Translations under genes and position numbers: made by a program
In this document: positions 16,435 through 24,188 of the stretch, piece by piece
Position numbering within the stretch: position 1 is the first letter of the stretch
How the letters are laid out: each line of letters opens with the position of its first letter
The notes under the pieces: generated by a model
Database searches by the model: none
Told to the model about the DNA's origin: nothing
The model's input: only the letters and a program-made list of their open reading frames with translations
Origin: DATFMP01 sp035266845
GTDB lineage: Bacteria; SAR324; JACQKK01
Length of the DNA stretch: 64,000 bases
Direction of reading: 5' to 3'
Assembly: GCA_035266845.1 (NCBI GenBank)
Contig: DATFMP010000033.1
Span: 1-64,000 of the forward strand

Positions 16435-17879
16435 TCACCCTGGCGGAAGCCGCGCAGGCCACGGGAGGGGAGTGGCTCGCGCAACCCCTTCCGCCGGAGA
16501 CCCCCCTGCAGGGCGGCGCCTTCGATACCCGCGCGCTGGATGGCGCCGGCATCTTCTTCGCCCTCAGCGGCGAGCACAGCGATGGTCACGCCTACCTACC
16601 TCGGCTCGCGGGCAGCAGCGTGCGTCTGGCTGTGGTGGCGCGACCCGCGGACGCCGGCGACTACGGGGGCGCCCTGCTGCGCGTGGCCGATCCGTTGGCG
16701 GCGCTGGCCGCCATGGCGCACTTCCTGGTGGAAAAGTACCACCCCACCGTGGTGGCCATCACCGGCAGCTATGGCAAGACCACGGCCAAGGAGGTGATCG
16801 CCCACGTGCTGGCGGGGCAGCAGCGTGTGCTGAAGAGCCCGGGCTCGCTCAACAACGAGATCGGCGTGCCCGTCACGCTGCTGGGGCTGGACGGCAGCCA
16901 GGATACCGTGGTGCTGGAGTACTCCGCCCGCAAGCCGGGGGACATCGACTACCTGAGCCGCATCGCCCCGCCGGACGTGGCCGTGCTACTGGCTGTGGGC
17001 CAGGCCCACATCGGCGTGTTCGGCTCCCAGGAGGCGATCTTCCGCGCCAAGGGCGAGATCTTCCACCACCTGCGGCCGGGCGGCACGGCCATTGTGGGCG
17101 CGGCCCAGCCCCGCCTGCGCGAGATGGCTGCACCGCACCGCGTGCTCAGCTTCGGGGCCGAGGCGGGCGACTTCCACGCCGAGGACATCGCCTTCGACGC
17201 GGAGGGCCACCAGTGCTTCACGGCCGTGCGCGGCAGCGGCCCGGACGCCGTGCGGCTCCCACTGCGCGCCGGGATGCCCGGGCCCCACGGCTGCGAGCCC
17301 GTGCTGGCGGCCTGGGCGGTGGCGCACACGCTGGGCCTGTCGGATCGGCTCGTGACCGAGCGCGGCGGCGTGGCCCCGGGCCAGAAGGGCCGCCTGCGGG
17401 TGGTGCCGGCCCAGGGTGGCGCCACGCTCATCGACGACTGCTACAACGCCAGCCCGGAGACGGTCGCCAACCTCATCGGCACGTTGAACGCCCGCCCCGA
17501 AGGCGATAAGGTGCTGGTGTTGGGGCCCCTGGCCGAGCTGGAAGAGGGCCTGCGCGATTCCGCGCGGGCCATCGCGGAGCGGTTGCGTCCGCCCCTGGCC
17601 CGCTGCCTCGTCTACGATCCCCGCGGCAGCCTGCTGGCCGAACATCTGCAGGCCGGCGCGCAGGGGGTGGACGTGGTGCACGTGGCCAGCCAGCCGGCAC
17701 TGATGGCGGCACTGCGAGAGCTGGATGCTCCCGGCCGCATCATCGGCATCAAGGGCGCGCGCTCGGCGCACATGGAACGCTTCATCCTGGCCCTGCAGGG
17801 CGTTCCGGTGGGCTGTCAGCGCCATCCCTGTTCCCTGCTGAAGTACTGCACGGATTGCGAACTTCTGGGCGGGACATGA
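16431..17879 (+). CDS. murF: UDP-N-acetylmuramoyl-tripeptide--D-alanyl-D-alanine ligase
   Basis: A 482-residue Mur ligase that adds D-Ala-D-Ala to UDP-MurNAc-tripeptide in the cytoplasm. The N-terminal substrate domain has FDTRALDGAGIFFALSGE. The ATP loop is ITGSYGKTTAKE; the family usually has Asn where Tyr stands. SLNNEIGVP, VGQAHIGVFGS and DDCYNASPET follow, all typical of MurF. The last 20 residues are unusual: Cys462, Cys467, Cys473 and Cys476, with His465, form a C-x4-C-x5-C-x2-C group that could bind a metal. The gene overlaps both neighbours by four bases. mraY and murD, its usual partners, are not in this window. Confidence 0.9.
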   Translation: MITLAEAAQATGGEWLAQPLPPETPLQGGAFDTRALDGAGIFFALSGEHSDGHAYLPRLAGSSVRLAVVARPADAGDYGGALLRVADPLAALAAMAHFLVEKYHPTVVAITGSYGKTTAKEVIAHVLAGQQRVLKSPGSLNNEIGVPVTLLGLDGSQDTVVLEYSARKPGDIDYLSRIAPPDVAVLLAVGQAHIGVFGSQEAIFRAKGEIFHHLRPGGTAIVGAAQPRLREMAAPHRVLSFGAEAGDFHAEDIAFDAEGHQCFTAVRGSGPDAVRLPLRAGMPGPHGCEPVLAAWAVAHTLGLSDRLVTERGGVAPGQKGRLRVVPAQGGATLIDDCYNASPETVANLIGTLNARPEGDKVLVLGPLAELEEGLRDSARAIAERLRPPLARCLVYDPRGSLLAEHLQAGAQGVDVVHVASQPALMAALRELDAPGRIIGIKGARSAHMERFILALQGVPVGCQRHPCSLLKYCTDCELLGGT

Positions 17880-19060
17880 TCAAGCCATTCCAGTTCCTCT
17901 ATCGCAAGCTGCTCGAACACGACGATCAGGGCTACGACCTGATCCTGCTGGGATCCATGGCGCTGCTCGTGCTGGGCGGGCTGATGATGATCTACAGTGC
18001 CAGCTCGCCGGTTTCCGACCGGCTGCACGGGAGCAGCCTGTACCTGCTGCGTCACCACTTGGTGCATCTGGGACTGGGGCTGGTGGGCCTGTGGGTGGCC
18101 ATGCGCATCCCCTACCAGCGCTGGCAGCAGTGGGCGCCCTATCTGCTCGTGGGCGTGTTCGCTCTGCTAATCGTCGTGTTGATTCCGGGCATCGGCTACC
18201 AGGTGGGCGGGGCTCGGCGCTGGCTGCGACTGGGAGCGCTGAACTTCCAGCCCACCGAGCTGCTCAAGCTGGTGATGATCGTCTATGTGGCGTCGTACCT
18301 GAACCGCAAGCCGGGGATGGTGGCGCAGTTCTTCCGGGGCGTGCTGCCCAACTTCGCCGTGATGGGCGTGTTCCTGGCCCTTGTGATCCTGCAGCCGGAC
18401 TTCGGCACCGTAGTGCTGATCGCCATGACCCTGCTGCTGATGATCTTCGTGGGCGGCGCCAAGCCGGGGCACATTCTGGCCAGCCTGGCCGGCTTCGGAG
18501 TGATCGGCGCGTGGCTGGTGGCCAGCCAGAGCTACCGCCTGCGCCGCATCTTCGCCTTTCTGGATCCCTGGGGCGATCCGCTCAACACCGGCTTCCAAAT
18601 CGTGCAGTCGTACCTTGCTTTCGGCAACGGCGGCGTGTTCGGGGTCGGCCTGGGCGATAGCCGCCAGAAGCTGTTCTTCCTGCCCGATGCCCACACGGAC
18701 TTCATCTTCTCCATCGTGGGCGAGGAGCTGGGCCTGATCGGCGTGTTGGCGGCAATGGTGCTCTTCGCCATCTTCCTGTGGCGGGGCTACCGCATCTGCC
18801 TGACGACCGAGGACGACTTCGGGCGTTACCTGGCCTACGGCATCACCACGCTGTTCACCCTGCAGATCCTGCTGAACCTGGCCGTCGTGATGGGCATGAT
18901 GCCCACCAAGGGCCTGCCGCTGCCCTTCATCAGCTACGGCGGCAGTTCCCTGCTGGGCACGCTCTTCATGACCGGCGTGCTGCTCAACATCGGGCGCAGA
19001 CCCAAGCGCTGGGCCGCAACCGATGCGCCCGGCCTTGCCGGCGCGGCGGCGCGGCGCTGA
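17876..19060 (+). CDS. ftsW: Lipid II-polymerising SEDS protein FtsW
   Basis: A 394-residue SEDS glycosyltransferase with about ten helices. Landmarks are MMIYSASSPV in helix 1, GGARRWLRLG, FQPTELLKL, LQPDFGTVVLI, LPDAHTDFIFSIVGEELGL and GLPLPFISYGGSSLL. The PDAHTDFIF variant and the position next to murG favour FtsW over RodA. FtsW polymerises lipid II with a class B PBP, FtsI, during division; no ftsI is present here. The start ATG 17876 overlaps the murF stop as ATGA. murG begins 5 bases after the stop. Confidence 0.92.
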   Translation: MIKPFQFLYRKLLEHDDQGYDLILLGSMALLVLGGLMMIYSASSPVSDRLHGSSLYLLRHHLVHLGLGLVGLWVAMRIPYQRWQQWAPYLLVGVFALLIVVLIPGIGYQVGGARRWLRLGALNFQPTELLKLVMIVYVASYLNRKPGMVAQFFRGVLPNFAVMGVFLALVILQPDFGTVVLIAMTLLLMIFVGGAKPGHILASLAGFGVIGAWLVASQSYRLRRIFAFLDPWGDPLNTGFQIVQSYLAFGNGGVFGVGLGDSRQKLFFLPDAHTDFIFSIVGEELGLIGVLAAMVLFAIFLWRGYRICLTTEDDFGRYLAYGITTLFTLQILLNLAVVMGMMPTKGLPLPFISYGGSSLLGTLFMTGVLLNIGRRPKRWAATDAPGLAGAAARR

Positions 19061-19065
19061 GCCCC

Positions 19066-20175
19066 ATGGCCGCCCAGGCGCCGCAACGGGGCTCCCAGCG
19101 CTTCCTCATCGCGGGAGGCGGCACGGGCGGGCATCTCTTCCCCGGGCTGGCCATAGCTGAGGCCCTGCAGCGCCTGGCGCCGGGCAGCGAGGTACGCTTC
19201 GCCGGCAGCTCGTACGGCATCGAGCACCGCGCCGTGCCGGAGCGCGGCTATCGGCTGTACCGCATCGCCGTGCGGGGTCTCTACGGCGTGCCGCTGCCCA
19301 AGCGGCTGCTGCGCCTGGCGATGCTGCCCTGGGCCTTCGTGCAGTGCCTCGCGGTATTGCTCAGTTACCGGCCGCACCTGGTGATCGGAGTGGGAGGCTA
19401 TGCCTCCGGCCCCATCCTGGCCACGGCCCTGCTGCTGCGGCGCCGCTGCGTGATCCAGGAGCAGAACGCCTGGCCGGGCCTCACCAACCGGTTGCTGGGC
19501 CGGCACGTGACCGCGGCCTTCACGGCCGTGGAGGATCGCGAGGGCTTCTTCCGCCGCGCCATCGTCACCGGTACGCCCGTGCGGGCGGCCATCGCCGCCC
19601 TGCGCACGGAGCCGCCCACGGAGCGGCCCCTGCCGCTGCTGTTCGTCTTCGGCGGCAGCCAGGGCGCGCGGGCCATCAATCGTGCCATGACCGAAGCCTT
19701 GCCCACCCTGGAGGCCTGGAGCGCCCAGCGTCACCCGCTGCGGATCGTGCACCAGACGGGGCGCGCGGACCTGGAGAGCGTGCGCGCGGCCTACCTGAAG
19801 ACCGCGCTCCAGGCCGAGGTGCTGCCGTTCATCGACGACATGGCGGACGTGTACCGCCGCGCCCGACTGGTGGTGAGCCGCGCCGGGGCCAGCGCCGTGA
19901 ACGAGATCGTGGCGGCGCGCAGGGCAGCCGTGTTCATCCCCATCCCGGGCACCAGCGGCGATCACCAGCGCCGCAACGCCCTGCGCGTGGCGGAGGCCGG
20001 CGCCGCCGTCATGCTGGAGCAGGCCGAGCTGACCGGTGAGCGCCTCGCTGCCACGCTGACCGCCCTGCTGGAGGATGCAACCCGCCTGGACGTCATGGAG
20101 GCCGCCACGGACGCCCTCTTCCAGGGCGATGCCGCCGGCCGCATCGCCGAGCACTGCCTGGAGTTCGCAGAATAG
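19066..20175 (+). CDS. murG: Lipid II synthase MurG
   Basis: A 369-residue GT-B glycosyltransferase that transfers GlcNAc from UDP-GlcNAc to lipid I on the inner face of the membrane. Seen are the N-terminal AGGGTGGHLFPGLAIAEAL, IGVGGYASGP, CVIQEQNAWPGLTNRLL, and the C-terminal FGGSQGARAINRAM and SRAGASAVNEI donor-binding segments. Length is normal. It is the last gene of the ExbB-to-murG run and is followed by a hairpin. The in-frame upstream starts lie within ftsW and are not used. Confidence 0.95.
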   Translation: MAAQAPQRGSQRFLIAGGGTGGHLFPGLAIAEALQRLAPGSEVRFAGSSYGIEHRAVPERGYRLYRIAVRGLYGVPLPKRLLRLAMLPWAFVQCLAVLLSYRPHLVIGVGGYASGPILATALLLRRRCVIQEQNAWPGLTNRLLGRHVTAAFTAVEDREGFFRRAIVTGTPVRAAIAALRTEPPTERPLPLLFVFGGSQGARAINRAMTEALPTLEAWSAQRHPLRIVHQTGRADLESVRAAYLKTALQAEVLPFIDDMADVYRRARLVVSRAGASAVNEIVAARRAAVFIPIPGTSGDHQRRNALRVAEAGAAVMLEQAELTGERLAATLTALLEDATRLDVMEAATDALFQGDAAGRIAEHCLEFAE

Positions 20176-20217
20176 TTTTGCCCGCGTATCAGACTGTGAG
20201 GTGTCATGGCTATTCTC

Positions 20218-20255
20218 AAGCTGGAAGGCCTGCGTTTGGCAGGCTACCGGAGCTT
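20218..20255. terminator. Hairpin between convergent murG and methyltransferase genes
   Basis: GCCTGC (20228-20233) pairs with GCAGGC (20239-20244) around a GTTTG loop. An outer AAGCT/AGCTT pair lies at 20218-20222 and 20251-20255. It lies between two convergent genes and is symmetrical, so it could stop transcription from both sides. No clear T-run is present. Confidence 0.5.
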
Positions 20256-20287
20256 CTCAACTGTTGAACGGCGAAGATGCTCCTCAC

Positions 20288-20623
20288 CTACACGGCGCCG
20301 GCCTGCAGCATGGCCTCCAGCCGCGGCCGCAGACGGGCCCTGATGCCCGGCGCCCGGTAGCACGCCACCAGCCCGGCATCGCCCAGATCGGCACGCATGA
20401 TGTCGGCTCGCCCCACGCTGAGGTGTCGCGGCCCGGCCAGCCGCGCCCGCAGCGCGCACACGGCCCACGGCAGCGGCGAAAGCTCCCACGCCACCACGGG
20501 CGCCTCCGGATAGCGCTGCGCCAGCCGCAGGGCCAGGCCGCCCCAATCCGCGCCCAACTCGTGCGTTGTGCCCCGCACGGTCATCGGCAGCGCCGCCAGC
20601 AGTGCCCGCCGCGCGGCTACCAC
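20288..20623 (-). CDS. Short class I SAM-dependent methyltransferase-like protein
   Basis: A 111-residue frame starting at GTG 20623 inside the end of the PAP2 gene. It shows a plausible SAM-binding core: THELGADWGGLALRLA (motif I), VVAWELSPLPWAVC (acidic residue after strand 2), RADIMRADLGDAGLVACY and PGIRARLRPRL. Related proteins are usually longer on both sides of this core, and here the frame ends soon after the fifth strand. So this is either a minimal version or a remnant cut at its 3' end by the murG terminator region. Codon use is GC-rich in third positions like real genes nearby. The substrate is unknown. Confidence 0.6.
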   Translation of the reverse strand: MVAARRALLAALPMTVRGTTHELGADWGGLALRLAQRYPEAPVVAWELSPLPWAVCALRARLAGPRHLSVGRADIMRADLGDAGLVACYRAPGIRARLRPRLEAMLQAGAV

Positions 20624-21246
20624 TTCGTACGCAGGCCCAGCACCACGCCCTCGGGCATCACGCTGAGGCTGAACGAGGTGCGCCGCGTGTGGGCGTAGTA
20701 GCCCACCGCCGTGCCCAGCGCGAAGCCCACCAGCACGTCGGACTGCCAGTGGCCCCAGGTCTTCATGCGGGCCTCGGCATCGTAGAGCGGCAGGGCCTCC
20801 AGGCCCCACACCCAGGGATGGTCGCCGCCGTACTCCAGCACGAAGGGCGTCACGATGGCGCTCACCGCCGTCACTTCCCCGCTGGGGAAGCTCTGGTTGC
20901 GGTGCCCGGTGAAGAAGCGGTTGGGGTCGTTGGTCTGGATGGGACGCTCGCGCGTGAACGTCATCTTGAGCGCCGTGGAGGCAACTCCACCCAGCACCGC
21001 CGCATCGATGGAGCGCCAGAAGGTCTGCCCCAGCCGGGTCTGGCCGCCCTCCCACAGCCCCCCGGCCAAGTCGCCCACCAGCATCAGTTCCAGCAGCCGG
21101 AGCTGATCCGTGCGGCTCCAGATGCCGTGGTCGTCGTAGCGCAGGCGATGGTCGATGCCCAGCGGGCCGCCCGCCGCCAACGCCTGCGTGGCCGCCAGCA
21201 CCAGCCACGCCACACAGAACAGCCGGCGCCAGAAGCGTGCTTGCAT
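20617..21246 (-). CDS. PAP2-family phosphatase-like protein with altered PSGH motif
   Basis: A 209-residue protein with a signal peptide or N-terminal helix (LAATQALAAGG). It has the three-part acid-phosphatase signature of the PAP2 superfamily: KMTFTRERP (K-x6-RP), SFPSGE, and R-x5-H-x3-D in RMKTWGHWQSD. The second motif has glutamate where histidine of PSGH is standard, so catalysis may be altered. Family members remove phosphate from membrane lipid carriers such as undecaprenyl pyrophosphate or from lipid A. Location after murG on the opposite strand gives only weak context. The next gene overlaps its 3' end by seven bases. Confidence 0.8.
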   Translation of the reverse strand: MQARFWRRLFCVAWLVLAATQALAAGGPLGIDHRLRYDDHGIWSRTDQLRLLELMLVGDLAGGLWEGGQTRLGQTFWRSIDAAVLGGVASTALKMTFTRERPIQTNDPNRFFTGHRNQSFPSGEVTAVSAIVTPFVLEYGGDHPWVWGLEALPLYDAEARMKTWGHWQSDVLVGFALGTAVGYYAHTRRTSFSLSVMPEGVVLGLRTKW

Positions 21247-21357
21247 GAGTCGCGTTCCCGAATCCCCGCCCCGGGTCTCAAGCCTGTAAGACCCCGGTCA
21301 CGCGATTCGGTTCGAATGCGATCGCTGTTTGGTACCGTGCCAAGAAGGAGCAGCGGC

Positions 21358-24039
21358 TCAGAGGGTGGCGACGACGCGAACGACGCCGGGATCGCCGGGG
21401 ATGTTGCGCTGCTGGAAGCCGAAGGCGGTGCAGAGCTTGAGCATGATCTTGTTCTCGCGCAGCACGTCCCCGTGGATCTCGTGTAGTCCGCGCCAGCGGG
21501 CGTAGTCCATCATGCGCCGCATCAGCGCTGGCCCCAGGCCCAGCCCGGTCAGGTCGTGATGGATGATGATGGCGTACTCGCCGCGCTCGTTGTCCGGGTC
21601 GGAGATGATGCTCACCACGCCATAAATTCGCGTGCGGCCGGGGATGCCCGGCTCGGTGAGCACCAGTGCCATCTCGCGGTCGTAGTCGATCTGCGTGAAG
21701 CGCGCCGCGGTGACGTGCGTCAGCGTGCGAATGGGCACGAAGAAGCGCAGGCGGATCTCCTCGGGATCGAGCGTGGCGAAGGTCGCCTGCAGGGAGGGCT
21801 CGTCCTCCGGGCGGATCGGGCGCAGCAGCAGCGGCCGCCCGTCCCCCAGCACGATCGTCTCCTCCAGCTCCTTGGGATAGGGCCGGATGGCCAGCCGCTC
21901 CGCCCCCAGCCGCTCGGCGCGGGCCACCCCGATGCGCGCATCCAGCGCCATCACGCCGTAGGCATCGGCCAGCAGCGGATTGATGTCCAACTCCTGCACC
22001 TCCGGCAGGTCGATCATCAGTTGCGAAACCTTGAGAAGCGTCATGGCGACGGCGTCCAGGTGCACCGCAGGGTGGTCGCGGAAGCCCCGGAGCTGCCGGA
22101 AGATGCGCGTGCGCGAGATCACCTCGTGGGCCAGGCGCATGTTCAGCGGGGGCAGGCCCAGGGCCTTGTCGTCGATCACCTCCACCGCCGTGCCCCCGTG
22201 GCCGAACAGGATCACCGGGCCGAACTGCGGGTCTTCCGTGGCCCCCACCAGCAGCTCGTAGGCTCCGGGCCGCCGCACCATGGGCTGCACGGCAAAGCCC
22301 TCCAGGCGCGCCTCGGGATACGCCACCCCGATGTCCGCCGCCATGGCCTCAGCGGCACGCTGCACGGCGGCCGGCCCGGCCAGGTCCAGCACCACGCCGC
22401 CCACGTCGCTCTTGTGCAGCAGGTCGGGCGAGACGATCTTCAGCGCTACCAGGCCGCCCAGTTCCGCCGCAATGCTCGCCGCCAGCTCCGGCGTGGGGGC
22501 CGTGCGCGTGGCCACCGTGGGAACGCCGTAGGCTCCCAGCACCTCCTTGGCCTCCGGCTCGGTGAGCCACCGCCGCTGCTCCTCCAGCACGCGGGCGATC
22601 AGGCGCTGCGCCCGCTCCACGTCCGGGGAGAAGTCCTCGGGCACGGAGGCCGGCGTCTCCATCAGCAGTTCCTGACCACGCCGGTAATTGACCAAGTACA
22701 TGAAGGCCCGCACCGCCTGCTCGGGCGAATCGTACGTGGGGATGCTGTGCGCGATGAATGTGCGCCGGGCCTCCTCTGCAGAGCCGTCGCCGACCCAGCT
22801 CGTCAGCAGGTGCGTGCACCTGCGGGCCTCCGCACTCTCTACCAGGGCGTGCGCGGCCTCCGTGCCGGAGGCGACGGCGGTGGGGCAGTGCAGAGCCAGC
22901 ACGGCATCTGTGCCCGGGTCCTCCAGAATGGCCTCCAGCGCGCCAGCGTAGCGGGGCCCGGTCGCATCGCCGATGACGTCTACCGGGTTGCCGTGGGACC
23001 ATGCGGGCGGCAGCACGCCGTCCAGCCGCTGCAGCGTCGCCTCGCTCAGCTCGGCGAGTCGCCCACCCTCCTCGATCAGGGCGTCCGTCGCCAGCACGCC
23101 GATGCCCCCGCCGTTGGTGAGGATCGTCAGGCGATCGCCCTTGGGGCGGCAGGTCATGGCCAGCGTCTCCACCGCGGCAAAGAGCTCGGTGAGGCTATGC
23201 ACGCGCAACATGCCCGCCCGGCGGAACACCGCGTCGTACACCGCATCCACGCCCGCCAGCGCACCGGTGTGCGACGAGACCGCGCGCGCGCCCTCCGCGA
23301 AGCGCCCGCCCTTGACCACCACCACGGGCTTGCTGCGGGAAGCGGCCCGCGCAGCGGAGAGGAACTTGCGCGCGCTGGTGACGCCCTCGATGTACAGCAG
23401 GATGGCGTGTGTGTCGGCGTCGTTGGCGAGGTAGTCCAGCATATCGCCGAAGTCCACGTCCACCATGTCCCCCAGGGAGACCAGGCGCGAGAATCCGATG
23501 CCGCGCTCGTGGGCCCAATCCAGCATGGAGGTGACGATGGCGCCGGACTGCGTGACGAACGCCACCCGGCCCGGCTGTGGGGCCACGTGCGCAAAGCTGG
23601 CGTTCACGCCGGAGCTGGGGGACATTACGCCCAGGCAGTTGGGCCCCACCACGCGCAGCAGCGCCGGCCGCGCCGCATCCAGCACGGCCTGCTGCAGGCC
23701 AGGCCCGCGCTCGTCGCGCATCTCGCCGAAGCCTGCGGAGATGACGATGGCGGCGCGCGTGCCCCGCCCGGCCAGCTCGGCCACCAAGCCGGGCACGGTC
23801 TCCGTGGGCGTGGCGATGACGGCGAGGTCCGGCGCGATGGGCAGGCTGGCCACGTCCGGATAGGCGATCACGCTCTCCACCGTGTCGTGGCGCGGATTGA
23901 CGGGCATCACCGGCCCATCGAAGCCGCCTGCCAGCAGGTTGTGCGCCAGCACGGCGCCCACGGTGGACGGCTTCCGGCTGGCGCCGATCAGCGCGATGGA
24001 GCGCGGATGAAAGAGGGCTTCCAGGTTGCGGATGGTCAT
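21358..24039 (-). CDS. pat: NDP-forming acyl-CoA synthetase fused to GNAT (Pat-type protein acetyltransferase)
   Basis: An 893-residue multidomain protein. An N-terminal CoA-binding domain (ALIGASRKPSTVGAVL) and succinyl-CoA-ligase-like domains (GPNCLGV, FVTQSGAI, SSHTGALAG) are followed by an ATP-grasp region (about 480-690: LVALKIVSPDLLHKSDVGGV, LFGHGGTAVEV). The C-terminal GNAT domain (about 725-893) carries GLGLGPALMRRMMDYAR. This is the architecture of the Pat/YfiQ lysine acetyltransferases. These turn off AMP-forming acyl-CoA synthetases by acetylating their catalytic lysine. It is divergent from just such a synthetase at 24189. I chose MTIRNLEALFHPRSIA as the start; a longer frame from 24150 reads through the promoter region. 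An acyl-CoA synthetase activity is the alternative. Confidence 0.87.
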   Translation of the reverse strand: MTIRNLEALFHPRSIALIGASRKPSTVGAVLAHNLLAGGFDGPVMPVNPRHDTVESVIAYPDVASLPIAPDLAVIATPTETVPGLVAELAGRGTRAAIVISAGFGEMRDERGPGLQQAVLDAARPALLRVVGPNCLGVMSPSSGVNASFAHVAPQPGRVAFVTQSGAIVTSMLDWAHERGIGFSRLVSLGDMVDVDFGDMLDYLANDADTHAILLYIEGVTSARKFLSAARAASRSKPVVVVKGGRFAEGARAVSSHTGALAGVDAVYDAVFRRAGMLRVHSLTELFAAVETLAMTCRPKGDRLTILTNGGGIGVLATDALIEEGGRLAELSEATLQRLDGVLPPAWSHGNPVDVIGDATGPRYAGALEAILEDPGTDAVLALHCPTAVASGTEAAHALVESAEARRCTHLLTSWVGDGSAEEARRTFIAHSIPTYDSPEQAVRAFMYLVNYRRGQELLMETPASVPEDFSPDVERAQRLIARVLEEQRRWLTEPEAKEVLGAYGVPTVATRTAPTPELAASIAAELGGLVALKIVSPDLLHKSDVGGVVLDLAGPAAVQRAAEAMAADIGVAYPEARLEGFAVQPMVRRPGAYELLVGATEDPQFGPVILFGHGGTAVEVIDDKALGLPPLNMRLAHEVISRTRIFRQLRGFRDHPAVHLDAVAMTLLKVSQLMIDLPEVQELDINPLLADAYGVMALDARIGVARAERLGAERLAIRPYPKELEETIVLGDGRPLLLRPIRPEDEPSLQATFATLDPEEIRLRFFVPIRTLTHVTAARFTQIDYDREMALVLTEPGIPGRTRIYGVVSIISDPDNERGEYAIIIHHDLTGLGLGPALMRRMMDYARWRGLHEIHGDVLRENKIMLKLCTAFGFQQRNIPGDPGVVRVVATL

Positions 24040-24104
24040 TACCGGACTCCGCGCGGAGGCGGGCACCATACGGCGCGCCGGCGGTAGCCGGACCGCCGAT
24101 GGCT

Positions 24105-24122
24105 CTAGTATGATGATACTAG
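24105..24122. promoter_or_regulatory. Perfect palindrome in the pat/acs divergent promoter region
   Basis: CTAGTAT, four bases, then ATACTAG: an inverted repeat with 7-base arms in the 149-base space between pat and the CoA synthetase. It overlaps a TATGAT element at 24109-24114 that could be a -10 box on the plus strand. It looks like an operator for a dimeric repressor or activator. Which protein binds it is unknown. Confidence 0.55.
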
Positions 24123-24188
24123 GCGCGTGACGGGAGGGAAACACTCGCAACGGGCGCCCGGGAGGTACTGCCGGGGCGCGCAGGTGCC

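Noticed and set aside
21556..24087. 843-codon plus-strand frame opposite the Pat-type gene
   Set aside because: Antisense shadow of a clearly conserved multidomain protein.
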